In this document: piece by piece, positions 1 through 16,112 of the stretch | How the letters are laid out: the number at the start of each line of letters is the position of its first letter | Numbering within the stretch: the first letter of the stretch is position 1 | Source: Thamnaconus septentrionalis | Lineage: Eukaryota; Chordata; Actinopteri; Tetraodontiformes; Monacanthidae | DNA: 64,000 nucleotides | Direction: 5' to 3' | Assembly: GCA_009823395.1 (NCBI GenBank) | Contig: CM020510.1 | Coordinates: 10,784,773 to 10,848,772 of the forward strand | Notes under the pieces: model-generated | Database searches by the model: none | The model's input: the letters and a program-made list of their open reading frames with translations, nothing else | What the model was told of the DNA's origin: nothing | Position numbers and translations under genes: made by a program

Positions 1-5954
<5,954 letters not shown>

Positions 5955-6576
5955 AGCTGCGTTCAGACTGCCAGCCAAAATCCGATTTCTAGCCAATCCA
6001 GATTGAAACTGGATGGCTCTTTTGTAGTCTGAACAGTCACAAATCACATGAAATCTGATTTTTGCAAAACGGATTGAAACCACCTTCGGCTGGTAGTTTC
6101 AAATTGCATCTGGACAGATGAGTCTCAGTCTGAACGGCTCCAAACACACCGATTGGCGCCACCAGAGAGACCCATTCCAGGTGCGGAGCTGTAACGTAAT
6201 GGAGCGGACAGAAGAAGTAGAAAACAGCAGTCCCTGCACAGAGCAGGAAACTCATTGGCTCATCAGTCTGTGGGGAGATACAGTAGCTCCATTCAAGCCA
6301 AGCTCCAGGGCATGTATAGGTATCGCAACAAGTCGATTTAGTTTTTGCTGCTGTTGCAGTTACATGACGTCACACACCACACGCGCTGGACGACTCCTCC
6401 GCTCCGACATCGTTGCTACAGCAACCTGTCAGATGGGTCAATAATGAGGCCCAGTCTGAACAGAGCCAGATCCCATTTGGACACTTGCTAAAAACAGTGT
6501 GGACAGTCAGCCCTAAAAATCCGATTTGGGAAGGAATCTGATTTGAATCAGATTCGCCTGCAGTCTGAACGCAGCC
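5955..6576. mobile_element. Non-autonomous DNA transposon with terminal inverted repeats
   Basis: The left end reads GCTGCGTTCAGACTGC from 5956. The right end is its exact reverse complement, finishing at 6575-6576, so there is a 16-bp perfect terminal inverted repeat with weaker similarity further in (AATCCGATT against AATCTGATT). The word AGTCTGAAC recurs internally near 6026, 6127 and 6453 and again at the right end, like the subterminal repeats that transposases bind. No transposase frame is present, so it is a MITE-like copy of about 622 bp. The flanks (ATA on the left, TTA on the right) do not give a clean target-site duplication, so the superfamily is uncertain; PIF/Harbinger-like or hAT-like are both possible. 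Confidence 0.75.
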
Positions 6577-8567
6577 TTAGCTGCAGAGCCAGCCAGCCAG
6601 CCAGCCGGCCGGCCGGCCCGCTCCGCCTTTACCACCGGATGGGTTAAACGTGGGGGTGATGCGGCGCGAGCGTTCGCATCCATTTCCCCCAGAAAGCGCT
6701 GGGATGTAAGCGCAGGCAGCCTCCGACATCTGTTCACGCGAAAAAGAAGGAGAGAAAAAAAGATGTCAGCCACCACATGGTGAAAATGAGATGAATAAAA
6801 CATAATCAGTCCACATGGTGAAAATGAGGAATAAAACATAATCAGTCCAATGGGGGGGGTGTGGTGTGTGTGTGTGTGTGTGTGTGTGTGGGGGTCAAAT
6901 ACATAAATAAATAAATAAAAGGTATCCGTGTGGCGGAGGAAAACGCTTCAGTGGCTCTGATTTCTGGAATTTAGTGGCGGCCGAGCCAAAGTGGATCCCG
7001 GAAATAGACTTAGAGGCGGAATGGGAGCGTCGCCGAGGCAGAGGTGGACGGGAGGGCAGGACGCTGTTTACACGGCTTTACGTAAGCGGCCGCGTCAACT
7101 CTCTCCGCTCCTCCCGCTGCCGAGATGTGAGGAGGGAGAGGAGACGCTGATTCGGGCTGAAAAGTAGAGGAGGCCCGACTTCCTCCACCAAGCAAAGTCC
7201 ACGTCTTTTTTTTGGACTTTTTCTCACTCTCGCTCTTGAGATCTGCATTGGCCACCGCTCGTCCGACGCGAGCAAACAAGCTGTTGGCTGCGTCCTTGCC
7301 ACGGCGCCAACCGCTCGCCGCCAGGTTGGCAGGACGGCGGCGACGGCGCCGATGGGTTGGCCGTAGTCAAAGTGAGATTTCTGAAGTTTCACGTTAACTC
7401 GGAATTTCAATTTTGGCCCCTGGCGGCACCGACTCTCGTTTGCAACAATGTAAACAACCCAACCGCCTGGGTGACATCATCCTAGCGTCCAGCTCCTCTC
7501 AAAACAGCCACGTTCTGTTTTTTCAACCGTGGTTAAAGACGGTAGAATTTTTTGCCTCTGTCTGGTTCTGAGCCACTTGCTGTATTTCTCTACGTTTTGT
7601 AGGACACCAAGTGTGCAGAGTCGATCAGCTGAGCGAGATGGTCTCTGAAGTGTTTACATTTCGAGTCTGGAGTCGTCCTCCTCCACGACGAGACTGAGCC
7701 TTGGATTCAGAGAGACTTCTGTGACCAGGAGGCTAAAGGTTGTTTTCACCGCTAATGTCAACCTGCGCTGCAAACAGCTCACTCTCTCCACATTTTAAAA
7801 AGGAAACAAAACGGTGTCCCTCCTCGCTTATCTCCACAAGCAGCAGCCAACTATAATAAATATCAGTGGGTGTCAATCTTGATTTTTTTTTTTTTCTATC
7901 AGCCTCAGAAACAGGCGTGTTGGCCCGTCCATCAGTGCGAGGGCTGTCGCTGCTCTCTCTCTCGACGTGATAAAGCTCGCCGGTCTGAGGTGAGACGGTC
8001 CCGAGTGGGGAGGAGAGGAGTGTAAATAAATAACCCGGATATATAAGACAAAAAAACAAAAAACATATATTGCTGACAGCGGACAGCGGAGTGGCGTCGC
8101 GCTGCCATTTGTCTCCTTCTGGTCGCTGACAGCAACAGGGGACGTGACCGCGTGTTAGTGTCGCCGGTGAGTTGTCTTCGTCTGCGCCCGTCGCCGCCGA
8201 GCTTCGCCGTGGCCACCAAGCTCTGGGCTTTAGCCGCCTGCATTATTCATGTACACAAAAGGCCACGCGCACACCGTTGCACATCCCCTCTTGTGTCTCG
8301 CGGCGTAATCGCACGTGGCTTCCAGGTTCAGAGGTTTGGCCGCCGCTTCTCGGACGCCTCTGCGGACGCCTCTGCGGACCGTCTGATTGCTCCGTCTCCA
8401 CGCCGAGGCCGCTTGGCTCCTGCGGGTCGACAGTGCGTCTTCGTCCTCGCCGCCGGAGGGGAGACGCTCGCTCGCTCGCTCCTCGCAGCCTGGCCAAGAA
8501 CATCGCTCATTATCCAAATGAGACGTTAGCACGAGGCGCTGCCATCGGCACGTCACAGGCACGACCC

Positions 8568-8570
<3 letters not shown>

Positions 8571-8607
<37 letters not shown>
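8571..8607. repeat. (CA)n microsatellite
   Basis: A clean CA dinucleotide run of about 37 bp in intronic sequence. Confidence 0.95.
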
Positions 8608-8609
<2 letters not shown>

Positions 8610-8938
8610 GGTTGTGCAATGCCAGGGAAAGGCACTGGGAGGTTGTGGGGAGGAGAGGGCGACGCAACTCACTCACTCTGCATGAAGTGCACGCAGAGGG
8701 GGAGAGGAGGGGATGGGATGTCCGGCTGTGGGAGTGGAAAATGGAAATTTCACCCAGGGAGAGAGTGAGCGTGTGAGAGAGAGGAGAGGGAGAGGGGGAG
8801 GGGGAGAGAGGGAGAGAGAGAGAGGGGCAGAGAGGGAGAGAGGGAGAGAGCAGGGCGGCAGCAGCTGAGATCGCGGCGATTTATCTTAACATTTGTTTCT
8901 GCATGGCTTGCTGTTCTGGCTCTCCGGAGGATGTGCAG

Positions 8939-8940
<2 letters not shown>

Positions 8941-9016
<76 letters not shown>
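8941..9016. repeat. (GA)n microsatellite
   Basis: An uninterrupted GA dinucleotide run of 76 bp. It follows a wider purine-rich region beginning near 8758. It explains the Arg-Glu and Leu-Ser repeat frames seen in translation. Confidence 0.97.
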
Positions 9017-9019
<3 letters not shown>

Positions 9020-9899
9020 ATGTGGCAGACAGATGGAGCATGGGGGAGGACTGGCTGAGCCCCCTCGATACCCCCCCACCACCACCACCACCTCCTCCCC
9101 CTCGCCATCCATCCACCCATGTGGCGTTGAATCTGTCACGCCTCCCCGAGAGCCTGATGAAGTAGGTCAGACGCCGTCCCGGGGTCTGACCGCTGGGCTG
9201 CTGCTGCTGCTGCTGCTGCTGCGTCTTCATCTGATGATGACGATGATGACGGTGACGACCATGATTCACTCATTACAAACGCACAGAGTCCCAAAATAAC
9301 AGCAGCAAGGGGCGGAACTTGAACGGGGCGAGAGGTGAAGCGGAGGGTAAACGAGCGGCGCCCCCTGCTGTCCCGGCCGATCGCGCTGGATTCGCCCGCC
9401 CTGATAGCTCATCTTTTACGCCGCCTCCACTTAACGTTAGCGCCGCACGCGGGCCATCCAGGGAAAATGCATTTATAATGGCACCTTATGAGAAAACATA
9501 AAAAAAAAAATTAAAAGCACTACTGTTTGGATGGTGAATATTTATTGCTCATTAAAAAGCTGCATCCAGAATGATTATGTCGGCCTGAGTAGCGCAAACA
9601 GACCCTCCAGCGTTTAGGTAAGGCCTGTAAAGGCCAATAAACATGTTTTATTTTTATTTTTTTCCCACCAGCTCCACCATGAAATGTTAATGCTCTCGGC
9701 TAATTTCCGCGCGCTGTGGAATTCCCGCTCGGGGAAAAATACTGTATGCACGTGGCAAAATGCAGCTTCAGTGGAAGAGAGCCGTGCTGGAGCGCGATGC
9801 CACCTGCGCTGCTGTCATCACCTCCTGTCCCAAAAATCCCAAAATCACCTCCAGTAGCACATCCAGCAACACCAGTCACCCGACTGAGTGTTGTTTCTC

Positions 9900-9907
<8 letters not shown>

Positions 9908-9977
<70 letters not shown>
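9908..9977. repeat. (TG)n microsatellite
   Basis: A pure TG dinucleotide run of 70 bp, immediately left of a hAT-like terminus at 9988. Confidence 0.97.
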
Positions 9978-9978
<1 letters not shown>

Positions 9979-9987
9979 ATGTGTGAA

Positions 9988-10115
9988 CAGTGGTTCTCAA
10001 CTGGTGGCGTCTCAGAAACCACTTTTTTTTCCTTATTGTGAAGTCGCCACCCAAATTTAGTCCACAAAAATGACATTTTTTCAACACTCGACTGGTGTGG
10101 AGTCAATGCGCTCAT
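9988..10115. mobile_element. hAT-like transposon end (fragment)
   Basis: The segment opens with CAGTGGTTCTCAACTGGTGG, the type of terminus shared by many vertebrate hAT elements (Charlie/MER5 style). It runs on with 'gtgaagtcgccacccaaatt', which is partly complementary to the start (GGTGGCG against CGCCAC). No matching right terminus was found, so the end coordinate is approximate. It is distinct in its internal sequence from the repeat at 22302, 32234 and 47867, although it shares the CAGTGGTTCTCAA terminus. Confidence 0.5.
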
Positions 10116-10260
10116 GAGGCCGTTTGAAGACTCCGCCCTCTTCCTCTCACTTCTTCCTCCTCTTCCCTCTTCTTCTTCCTCTCGCCATCATATTTGCTCC
10201 TCGTTGTTGGGCTGCCTGTTCCTCATTTAGCCACATTAGCCAGCCGCTCCCTGAGCCTCG

Positions 10261-10358
10261 CTCCCTCCTTTCCTTCCTTCCTCCCTCCTTTCCTTCCTTC
10301 CTCCCTCCTTTGCTTCCTTCCTTCCTTCCTTCCTCCCTCCTTTGCTTCCTTCCTGCCT
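10261..10358. repeat. (TTCC/CTCC)n polypyrimidine array
   Basis: Repeated units of roughly 20 bp built from CTCCCTCCTTTCCTTCCTTC run for nearly 100 bp. They form a degenerate tetranucleotide microsatellite with higher-order periodicity. Confidence 0.9.
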
Positions 10359-13300
10359 CGCTCGGCGTTCCGGCGCTCTGTCACAACACCCGCGGACATC
10401 CCCCTCCCCCCGCCTTCTCCCTCTCCACCCCCCTCGTGTGCAGGCATGACCAGACACACACCCAGCAGCTCTTGCGATACGGTTTGGTCTCGCTCCTCCT
10501 CGCCGTCGCGCTTCCGTCCGCCAACGTGCGGATCGGCTCTAAATGTACATTTTCCGGAGTTAGCGGTGACCTAAAGTGTCGCCTCCCCTTTTTTTTTTTG
10601 TTTTATTTTTAACCGCTCAGTTACCGCCACGTTTGTCACCCGCATTATCGCCGCCTCGCCGCCTCGTCCCTTCCTATAGTCTGTTTTACATAAATGACTC
10701 GCGGTGGCGCCAGAGAAAAGTGAAATGTCACCCAAATGTCCCGTGGCAATAAATCAGCCGCTCAATCAAGATGGATGCAAGCGCACGCCGCGGTGCGATA
10801 ACGTGTAAATAGATGCGGCATTAAACGTTTTTTTTTTTTCCTGTCTCGCGTCTGAATTGAATTATAGCTTTTTACAGCTCATCCCGCCGCCTATTAATCT
10901 CAATAGCACCTCTGTTTTCTCCTTATGACCGAGATGTTTCTCAGCAGGGAGCCATTCTCGTCCCTCTTAGAGGGGTTTCCTCGAAATAAACATCAAGAAT
11001 GCATGTTATTAGAATATTATTACCAACAGTGTTGGTAAATGCCGTCTTATTGAGTACTTCCACAGTACTGGGGCAGACTTCACTGCAACGTCGCAGTCAC
11101 TATTGCGAGCTCACTGTGACCAGCGTCAAAGGCGCCCGACTGTCTGAAAAGTGAAAAGTCTGCGCTGCCACTTTAAGACCATCAGCTGCATCTCCCTGGA
11201 CGAACGTCATCTGTTGTGAACGCCAGATTCCAGTGCTTCGACATCAGCGTAGTTCCTTCCCGACGGGCGGAGTTGAGAAATACCCGCAAATCCCCCCCCC
11301 CAAAAAAAAAAATGTCTAAGGAGAAGGAAACTGATGCTGAAGGGGGGAGAGAGACTTGACAGAAGTTTGAGGAAAGTCGACCTGACGGCCGGCCGAGGTG
11401 ACCTTGACCAGGAGGTCGGACGGAGCGGAGACAGCTGGAGGGGTTGGGGGTGTGTCTCTCTCAGCTGGTTCCGCCCCCTCGAGTGGCACAATCAAAGTCC
11501 GAGTCTTTCTTTTTTCTTTTGCCTCTCTTCCTCCCCGGTGGTTCTCCTCCGGCCTGGAGAGGATCCGCGGCTCTCTGAACACTTCATCGCTCCCATTCGC
11601 CCGCCAATAAAGCCGCCTAATAACTCCTTTAGAAACTCAACACGCCGCCTTGTGAGGCCTCGGCCGCGGCGGCTGCGGCGGCTCTGGATGTGGATGCGCC
11701 ACCCAGAAGAGCCACAAAAATACCTCGGCGTTTACGACGTCCTTTTCCGCGAGGACAATAAGACATTCCGCCTCCGTCGTTAGCGGCGCTCTTCAAACGG
11801 CGGTGTGAAAAGGTGCCGTCACTCGATCCTTTATAGAAGTTGTGGACGGGCTGAAAGAAAAAGAAAAACGCCCCATTGAAGTTTCGGCGCCTCGTCACCT
11901 TCCACCGTTTTAGCATCAAAGTGCTAAAAAAAAACAGCGTCCTAGCAGACCTAGCATAGCGTAGCTTAAATCTCCCTAATTAGGATTAAACTGATGAGAG
12001 CGGAGACAGATTGTTAAAAGAATGAGGCTGAGGGGAGTGGAGGGGATTACAGGACAGATTGTTTTTCTTCTTCTTCCTCTCCTCCATCAGTCCGCTGTGC
12101 TGGATGTTTTTTTGTTCCCCCTCCTCCCCTCTTGCTTTGCTAGGATGTGTTTCCCCCAGCAAGGGTGACCTGACTCTGCTCCCTCATTCATGTGTGTAAT
12201 GAAGGCTTGTGTGTGAATAATCCCATTAGGTGCTCAGATTAAAACCTGAGCTGATATTTGAGACCGCGCCCGGCAACGTTTTTTTTTTGTTTTTTTTATT
12301 CAAATTGAAGAGTTCTCTCCCCGCCAGCCCTGGGAGGAAGGACTTTTTGGTAGCAGCATTTCGATGGCGGCTGTATTTGGGAGGTCTCCACTCGTCGTAA
12401 TTAAAGGAGATACGGCGGCTTCTTCGCTGCAGCCAATTTTGTCCTTTTTTTTCGCTTTCCTACCGCTGCTGCACAGACATTTATCATTCCCACTAACAAG
12501 CAGTTCTAATTGAGTGTAATGGTTTTAAGTCGGCCGCTTTAGAGCAATGATTAGGGAATCATTTGCTGCTTATGTGGAACTGTGGTTTATTTTATTTTGC
12601 ATTAAAGAGATAGCCGAGGTTTTTCGGACGTGCTGGGTTTTTTTTACGCGCTCGCTTCACATCGCCGCTCTGCCAACGCCGTTGAGTCGCTGGTCGGAAT
12701 TCCGCCGTCTTGACTTCTGCCAGCCTTCCAGATAAATGCCGGGGACAGCTGCTTTTCATCCACGTGAATCGTAAACGCTGAAAAAGACCCACAGTTACGG
12801 GGTCGCGGTGCATTTGGACCAGGAGCAGCTCGGGGAAGAAGAGATTGTATATCGATTTTGTCGGCCACATATCATAAATTCCTGATTAGGGCAAAACGGC
12901 ATAAATCCCGAGCTGGCCAAATGCGTATCGCAGCAAAGGAAAAAAGATGTAAGGACATAAAGATGAAGAATTATTGTTCCTATATGTTTCACTTAAAGCC
13001 CCCGTTGTAATTGATTTGCTTCCCTGAGTGAGACGCCAAACGCGGTTATCAGATATTTCCTCCGGTGGTGGTTGGCGGGGGAGGGGAGGGCGTAGCGGAA
13101 CCTTACGAGAGGTGTTGCGGTGTTCCGTGATCATTCGATTACGGCGAGTCGCACCACGAGTGGCAATAAATCAGTCGGGCAGAAACGATAGCCGGCTCGC
13201 TAAATCTTGGCTGTATCTACTTGGAGGGCGCCAACGGCTGGTCACAGCCCGAGATGAGAGCTAGCGGTTAGCGCCTCGTCAAAATAAATCCCTGCGTTTT

Positions 13301-14219
13301 TGTCCACCCCTTTCCCACACACACACACACACGCTGTTTGTTTAGCAGACAGTGTAACTCTTTGTTGTCCTGTTCTTCTTCTCCTCCTTCTGTCGAGGAT
13401 TCACGGTGTGCTCTTGAAGTTAAAAGTGCCTCAGCTCGGCAGGATTGGACAAGCGCTACCTGTGCGCCTGCCGCCTTTGATCAGGTTTCAGATAAAGGTG
13501 TCTCCTCTCTGTCTGCCAGAAGAGGCTTGATGGCTTGTTTTTCTTCTCCCCAGCCGTCTTTTTAAGTCAAGATGCTAATTTAAGTGAGCTCACTTCATTT
13601 ACAGTACACAGCCATTTTTGCTAGCGGTTAGCTTTGATTGTCTTCCCAGTTGGGTCGGTCACATGTTTTTGTTGTTGTTTGTTATTTTTTTCACAATGAA
13701 GCTGAGCCCCTGATTATTAAAAAGTCTGTAATAATCCATGGTTTTGTGTGTGTGTGTGTGTGTGTGTACCGCTTGTCGCTTTGGCTTTAGCTCCAGATTA
13801 GCGGCTAATCTGTGACACAACTAGGAGTCATTTCCTCTCTGTTCTCCTGAATACCTGAGCTTCTGCCTTTGACCGAACAGTAATGTGCCGTGTTTATTAG
13901 CTTGTTGCGCGATATTCATCTGCGGCGCTGCTGTTTCGCCTCGTTAGGGGCCGCGCCGCCGGTGGAGCTGCGCTGCTGCCCGGGCGCAGCTCCGGCTCGC
14001 CGTGGTTGAACGCTTGAACGCCAGAAGTGCCGACGCTCGGAAGTGATTTGGCACTCGGAGTCTTTCAAACTGAGCTGTTTTTGCATGATTTATTCACACC
14101 GCACTGCACTTCTGATTTTTTTTTTCTACCATTGAAACAGTGCTGACTGCTGCGCTGCTTTTTTTGTTTCATATCTGCATGCGACTGGTAATGAGTTTCT
14201 TGCCAAGCGGGTGGTAAGG

Positions 14220-14223
<4 letters not shown>

Positions 14224-14252
<29 letters not shown>
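14224..14252. repeat. (TG)n microsatellite 5' of the delta exon
   Basis: A TG dinucleotide run about 200 bp upstream of the splice acceptor. UG repeats in pre-mRNA can bind TDP-43/CELF-type proteins; relevance here is inference. Confidence 0.93.
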
Positions 14253-14448
14253 TGGGGTCGTTCTGCCTGTGCGCCGTCCTGTGGGCTCCTTCCTTTTCCC
14301 TTTGCTTTCCCATCCTTGCCTCCCTTACTTCATCTTTCCTTTAAAAAAAAAAAAAAAAAAAAAAGCCTCTGCACAACCTGCACAAATGCACCTCCTCCTC
14401 CCACCAGAGCACTGACACACTCCCTTCCATCTGTCTTTTCCTACCCAG

Positions 14449-14951
14449 AATTCCCTCAGAACCCTCCATCCAAGGAACCCAACCTGCAGGAGCAGCACAA
14501 TGCGGGCGCCGCCATCGGGGGCGCCGTCGGGGGCGTTGTCCTGTTGAGCGTGGCCGCCGTGCTGCTGGTGGTGTTCCTGCGCCGCCGCCAGCACACCTTC
14601 AAAGGCGACTACAGCACCAAGAAGCACGTGTTCGGCAACGGCTACAGCAAAGCCGGCGGCCTCTCCGCCCACCCGCCCGTCCCCAAGAACCTGCAGTACC
14701 CGGACGACTCGGACGACGAGAAGAAGCCGGCCCAGATCGGCGGCACCGGCGGCTTCGAGGCGAGCGAGCGCGACTTCGACGGCGAGCAGGAGGACCTGAA
14801 GAGGCCCTACTTCACCGTGGACGAGGGCGAGAGCCGCGAGTACGACGAGCGGACTCTGGCCTTCCAGTACGACCCGGAGCAGGAGATCGCCGACGACATG
14901 ATCTCCCAAACCGACGGCTCGGTCATTTCCAAGAAGGAGTGGTACGTGTAG
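14449..14951 (+). CDS. nectin1: nectin-1, delta-type terminal coding exon (transmembrane and cytoplasmic tail)
   Basis: Partial gene: last coding exon of nectin-1, an immunoglobulin-superfamily adhesion molecule of adherens junctions. The acceptor is '...ctacccag' at 14441-14448. The exon starts in phase 1, the upstream exon giving the G of a Glu codon. It adds 166 residues plus the split Glu. Counting that Glu as 1: a Pro-rich stalk (2-20); a glycine-rich transmembrane helix (about 21-44); a stop-transfer RRRQH (45-49); the FKGDYSTKKHVFGNGYSKAG block (51-70); an acidic YPDDSDDEKK stretch (84-93); KRPYFTVDE (118-126); and SQTDGSVISKKEWYV at the C-terminus. The final EWYV is the PDZ ligand by which nectins bind afadin and so actin. 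The SKKEWYV ending and the FKGDYSTKKHV block point to nectin-1 rather than nectin-2 or -3. The stop is TAG at 14949-14951. Codons are strongly G/C-ending, unlike the flanks. An apparent Met at 14211 lies in the intron and is not a start. Confidence 0.95.
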
Positions 14952-14967
14952 GGGGCGCCGGCGAGCC

Positions 14968-15052
14968 GACGAGCGAGCGAGCGACCGACCGAGATGACCG
15001 ACCGACCGACCGATCGACCAACCGAGATGACCGACCGACCGACCGACACGGT
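14968..15052 (+). repeat. (CGAC)n tetranucleotide repeat just after the stop codon
   Basis: GAGC/GACC units begin 17 bases after the nectin1 delta stop and run for about 85 bp. They form a roughly 32-bp higher-order unit (CCGAGATGACCGACCGACCG) seen about twice. The tract lies in the 3' UTR. The repeat explains several Arg/Thr/Asp-rich frames here that are not genes. Confidence 0.85.
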
Positions 15053-15468
15053 CGACGCCCCCCCCCCACACACCACCAACCAGCCAACCCTCCTTCTCGT
15101 CTCCCACCGGCCATTCCACCGCACCCTTTCACCTCCATCACGACCCCGCCCCCTTCCTGACCCCACCCCTCCCCCACCAGTTAGACCGCAACCCCCCACC
15201 TCCCTCCCCGCCTCCACGTGAGACCCCATCCGACTAAAGCGAATTAGAAAAGTCAAGTGTCTGTTCCAAGTGCGTGTAGAGTCGAGACGACGCCAGTGGT
15301 ACCAGTTGTGTCATGTGATCGGGCGAAATGGGGGCGAACAGTGTGAAACTACGGTATGTAAACGGCCTCGTCGTTGACAAAGCAGGGGGGGTGATTGATT
15401 TTTTTTTATTTTTTTATCAGTACTAGTGTAATATTTTTTTGTGATGATTTTCTTCCATGTTATAATGT

Positions 15469-15474
15469 ATTAAA
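15469..15474 (+). promoter_or_regulatory. nectin1: Candidate poly(A) signal ATTAAA (proximal)
   Basis: ATTAAA lies about 520 bp after the stop and is followed 8 bases later by an A19 run and (GA)n at 15482-15529. Such a run can cause internal oligo-dT priming, so this may mimic a cleavage site rather than be one. Confidence 0.3.
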
Positions 15475-15481
15475 TGTGTAT

Positions 15482-15492
15482 AAAAAAAAAAA

Positions 15493-15529
<37 letters not shown>
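15482..15529. repeat. Poly(A) run joined to (GA)n
   Basis: An A19 run continues directly into about 14 GA units inside the probable delta 3' UTR. Confidence 0.93.
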
Positions 15530-15532
<3 letters not shown>

Positions 15533-16085
15533 CAGGTTGAGGTTTCGCTGAGCACATTTGTGAAAGTCCTACACTGGATGTGCAGTTTGTTTGTTTTTTT
15601 TTAATCGTTAATTCTTTTTCACCGCATTGCCGTTTTTTAATGTCTTTTTAAAATATTTTTCTTATTTGTTTTCTTTTTGTTTTTTTTAAAAAAGTGACCA
15701 GAGAAGTTTGAGCGTGATTAGTGATTACAGGTGGAATTAATTATACATGTTTGTACTTTTTGTGGTCAAATGTTTCAGAGGGAGAAAGAAAAAAAAAGAT
15801 ACCAAATCTTTTTTTTTTTCCTTTTTTTAAGACCTTCCAGTTTCTCGCCGGGGGTTTGCATCGATTAGAAACAGAAAAAGAAAAAAATATTCATTTTTGT
15901 ATATGTGCAGCATCAAAAGCAGATGTTTTTACTGTTTTCCAAAGACACACCTAGTATTCAGTTCCCGCCCCGTGTTTGTATGCTGGATCAGTCTGTTTAC
16001 CGAAAGAAAGCCCCGCCCCCGATCCTCCGCCACACCATAAAAAGTCATGTGGACGTGACGATCACAGATTAATAGTTTGCTTGTG

Positions 16086-16112
16086 TTTTTTTTTTTTTTT
16101 TTTTTTTTTTTT
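16086..16112. repeat. Poly(T) run
   Basis: A run of 27 T residues in the probable 3' UTR, directly followed by TTAGCTTAAATAAATAAATA. That sequence contains two overlapping AATAAA hexamers at 16119-16128. Confidence 0.9.

Larger units (their letters stand above)
6577..9987 (+). other. nectin1: nectin1 intron, microsatellite-rich block
   Basis: No coding exon is recognised. The block holds a CCAG/CCGG tetranucleotide run (6588-6620), (TG)n (6864-6890), a CpG-rich stretch around 7000-7450, three near-copies of CGGACGCCTCTG at about 8353-8385, (CA)n (8571-8607), a purine-rich tract (8758-8850), (GA)n (8941-9016), (CTG)n (9197-9222) and (TG)n (9908-9977). The long open frames here are products of these repeats. 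Confidence 0.6.
10116..14448 (+). other. nectin1: nectin1 intron, 3' block up to the delta acceptor
   Basis: No exon is seen before the acceptor at 14448. The block contains a TTCC/CTCC polypyrimidine array (10261-10358), T/A homopolymers, (TG)n at 13745-13767 and 14224-14252, a perfect 10-bp GC-rich hairpin at 13964-13993 and an A22 run at 14343-14364. The acceptor is preceded by the pyrimidine-rich stretch 'tccatctgtcttttcctacc'. Confidence 0.65.

Noticed and set aside
8750..9299. Several long frames on both strands
   Set aside because: Created by (GA)n and neighbouring simple repeats, giving Arg-Glu, Ser-Leu and poly-Pro peptides.
14211..14448. Possible start codon and N-terminal extension of the delta exon frame
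   Set aside because: The stretch translates a (TG)n run, a poly(A) run and the polypyrimidine tract; the acceptor at 14448 marks the true exon edge.
14325..15119. 264-codon minus-strand open frame
   Set aside because: It is the antisense shadow of the GC-rich nectin1 delta exon and runs into the CGAC repeat; its composition follows the sense codons.
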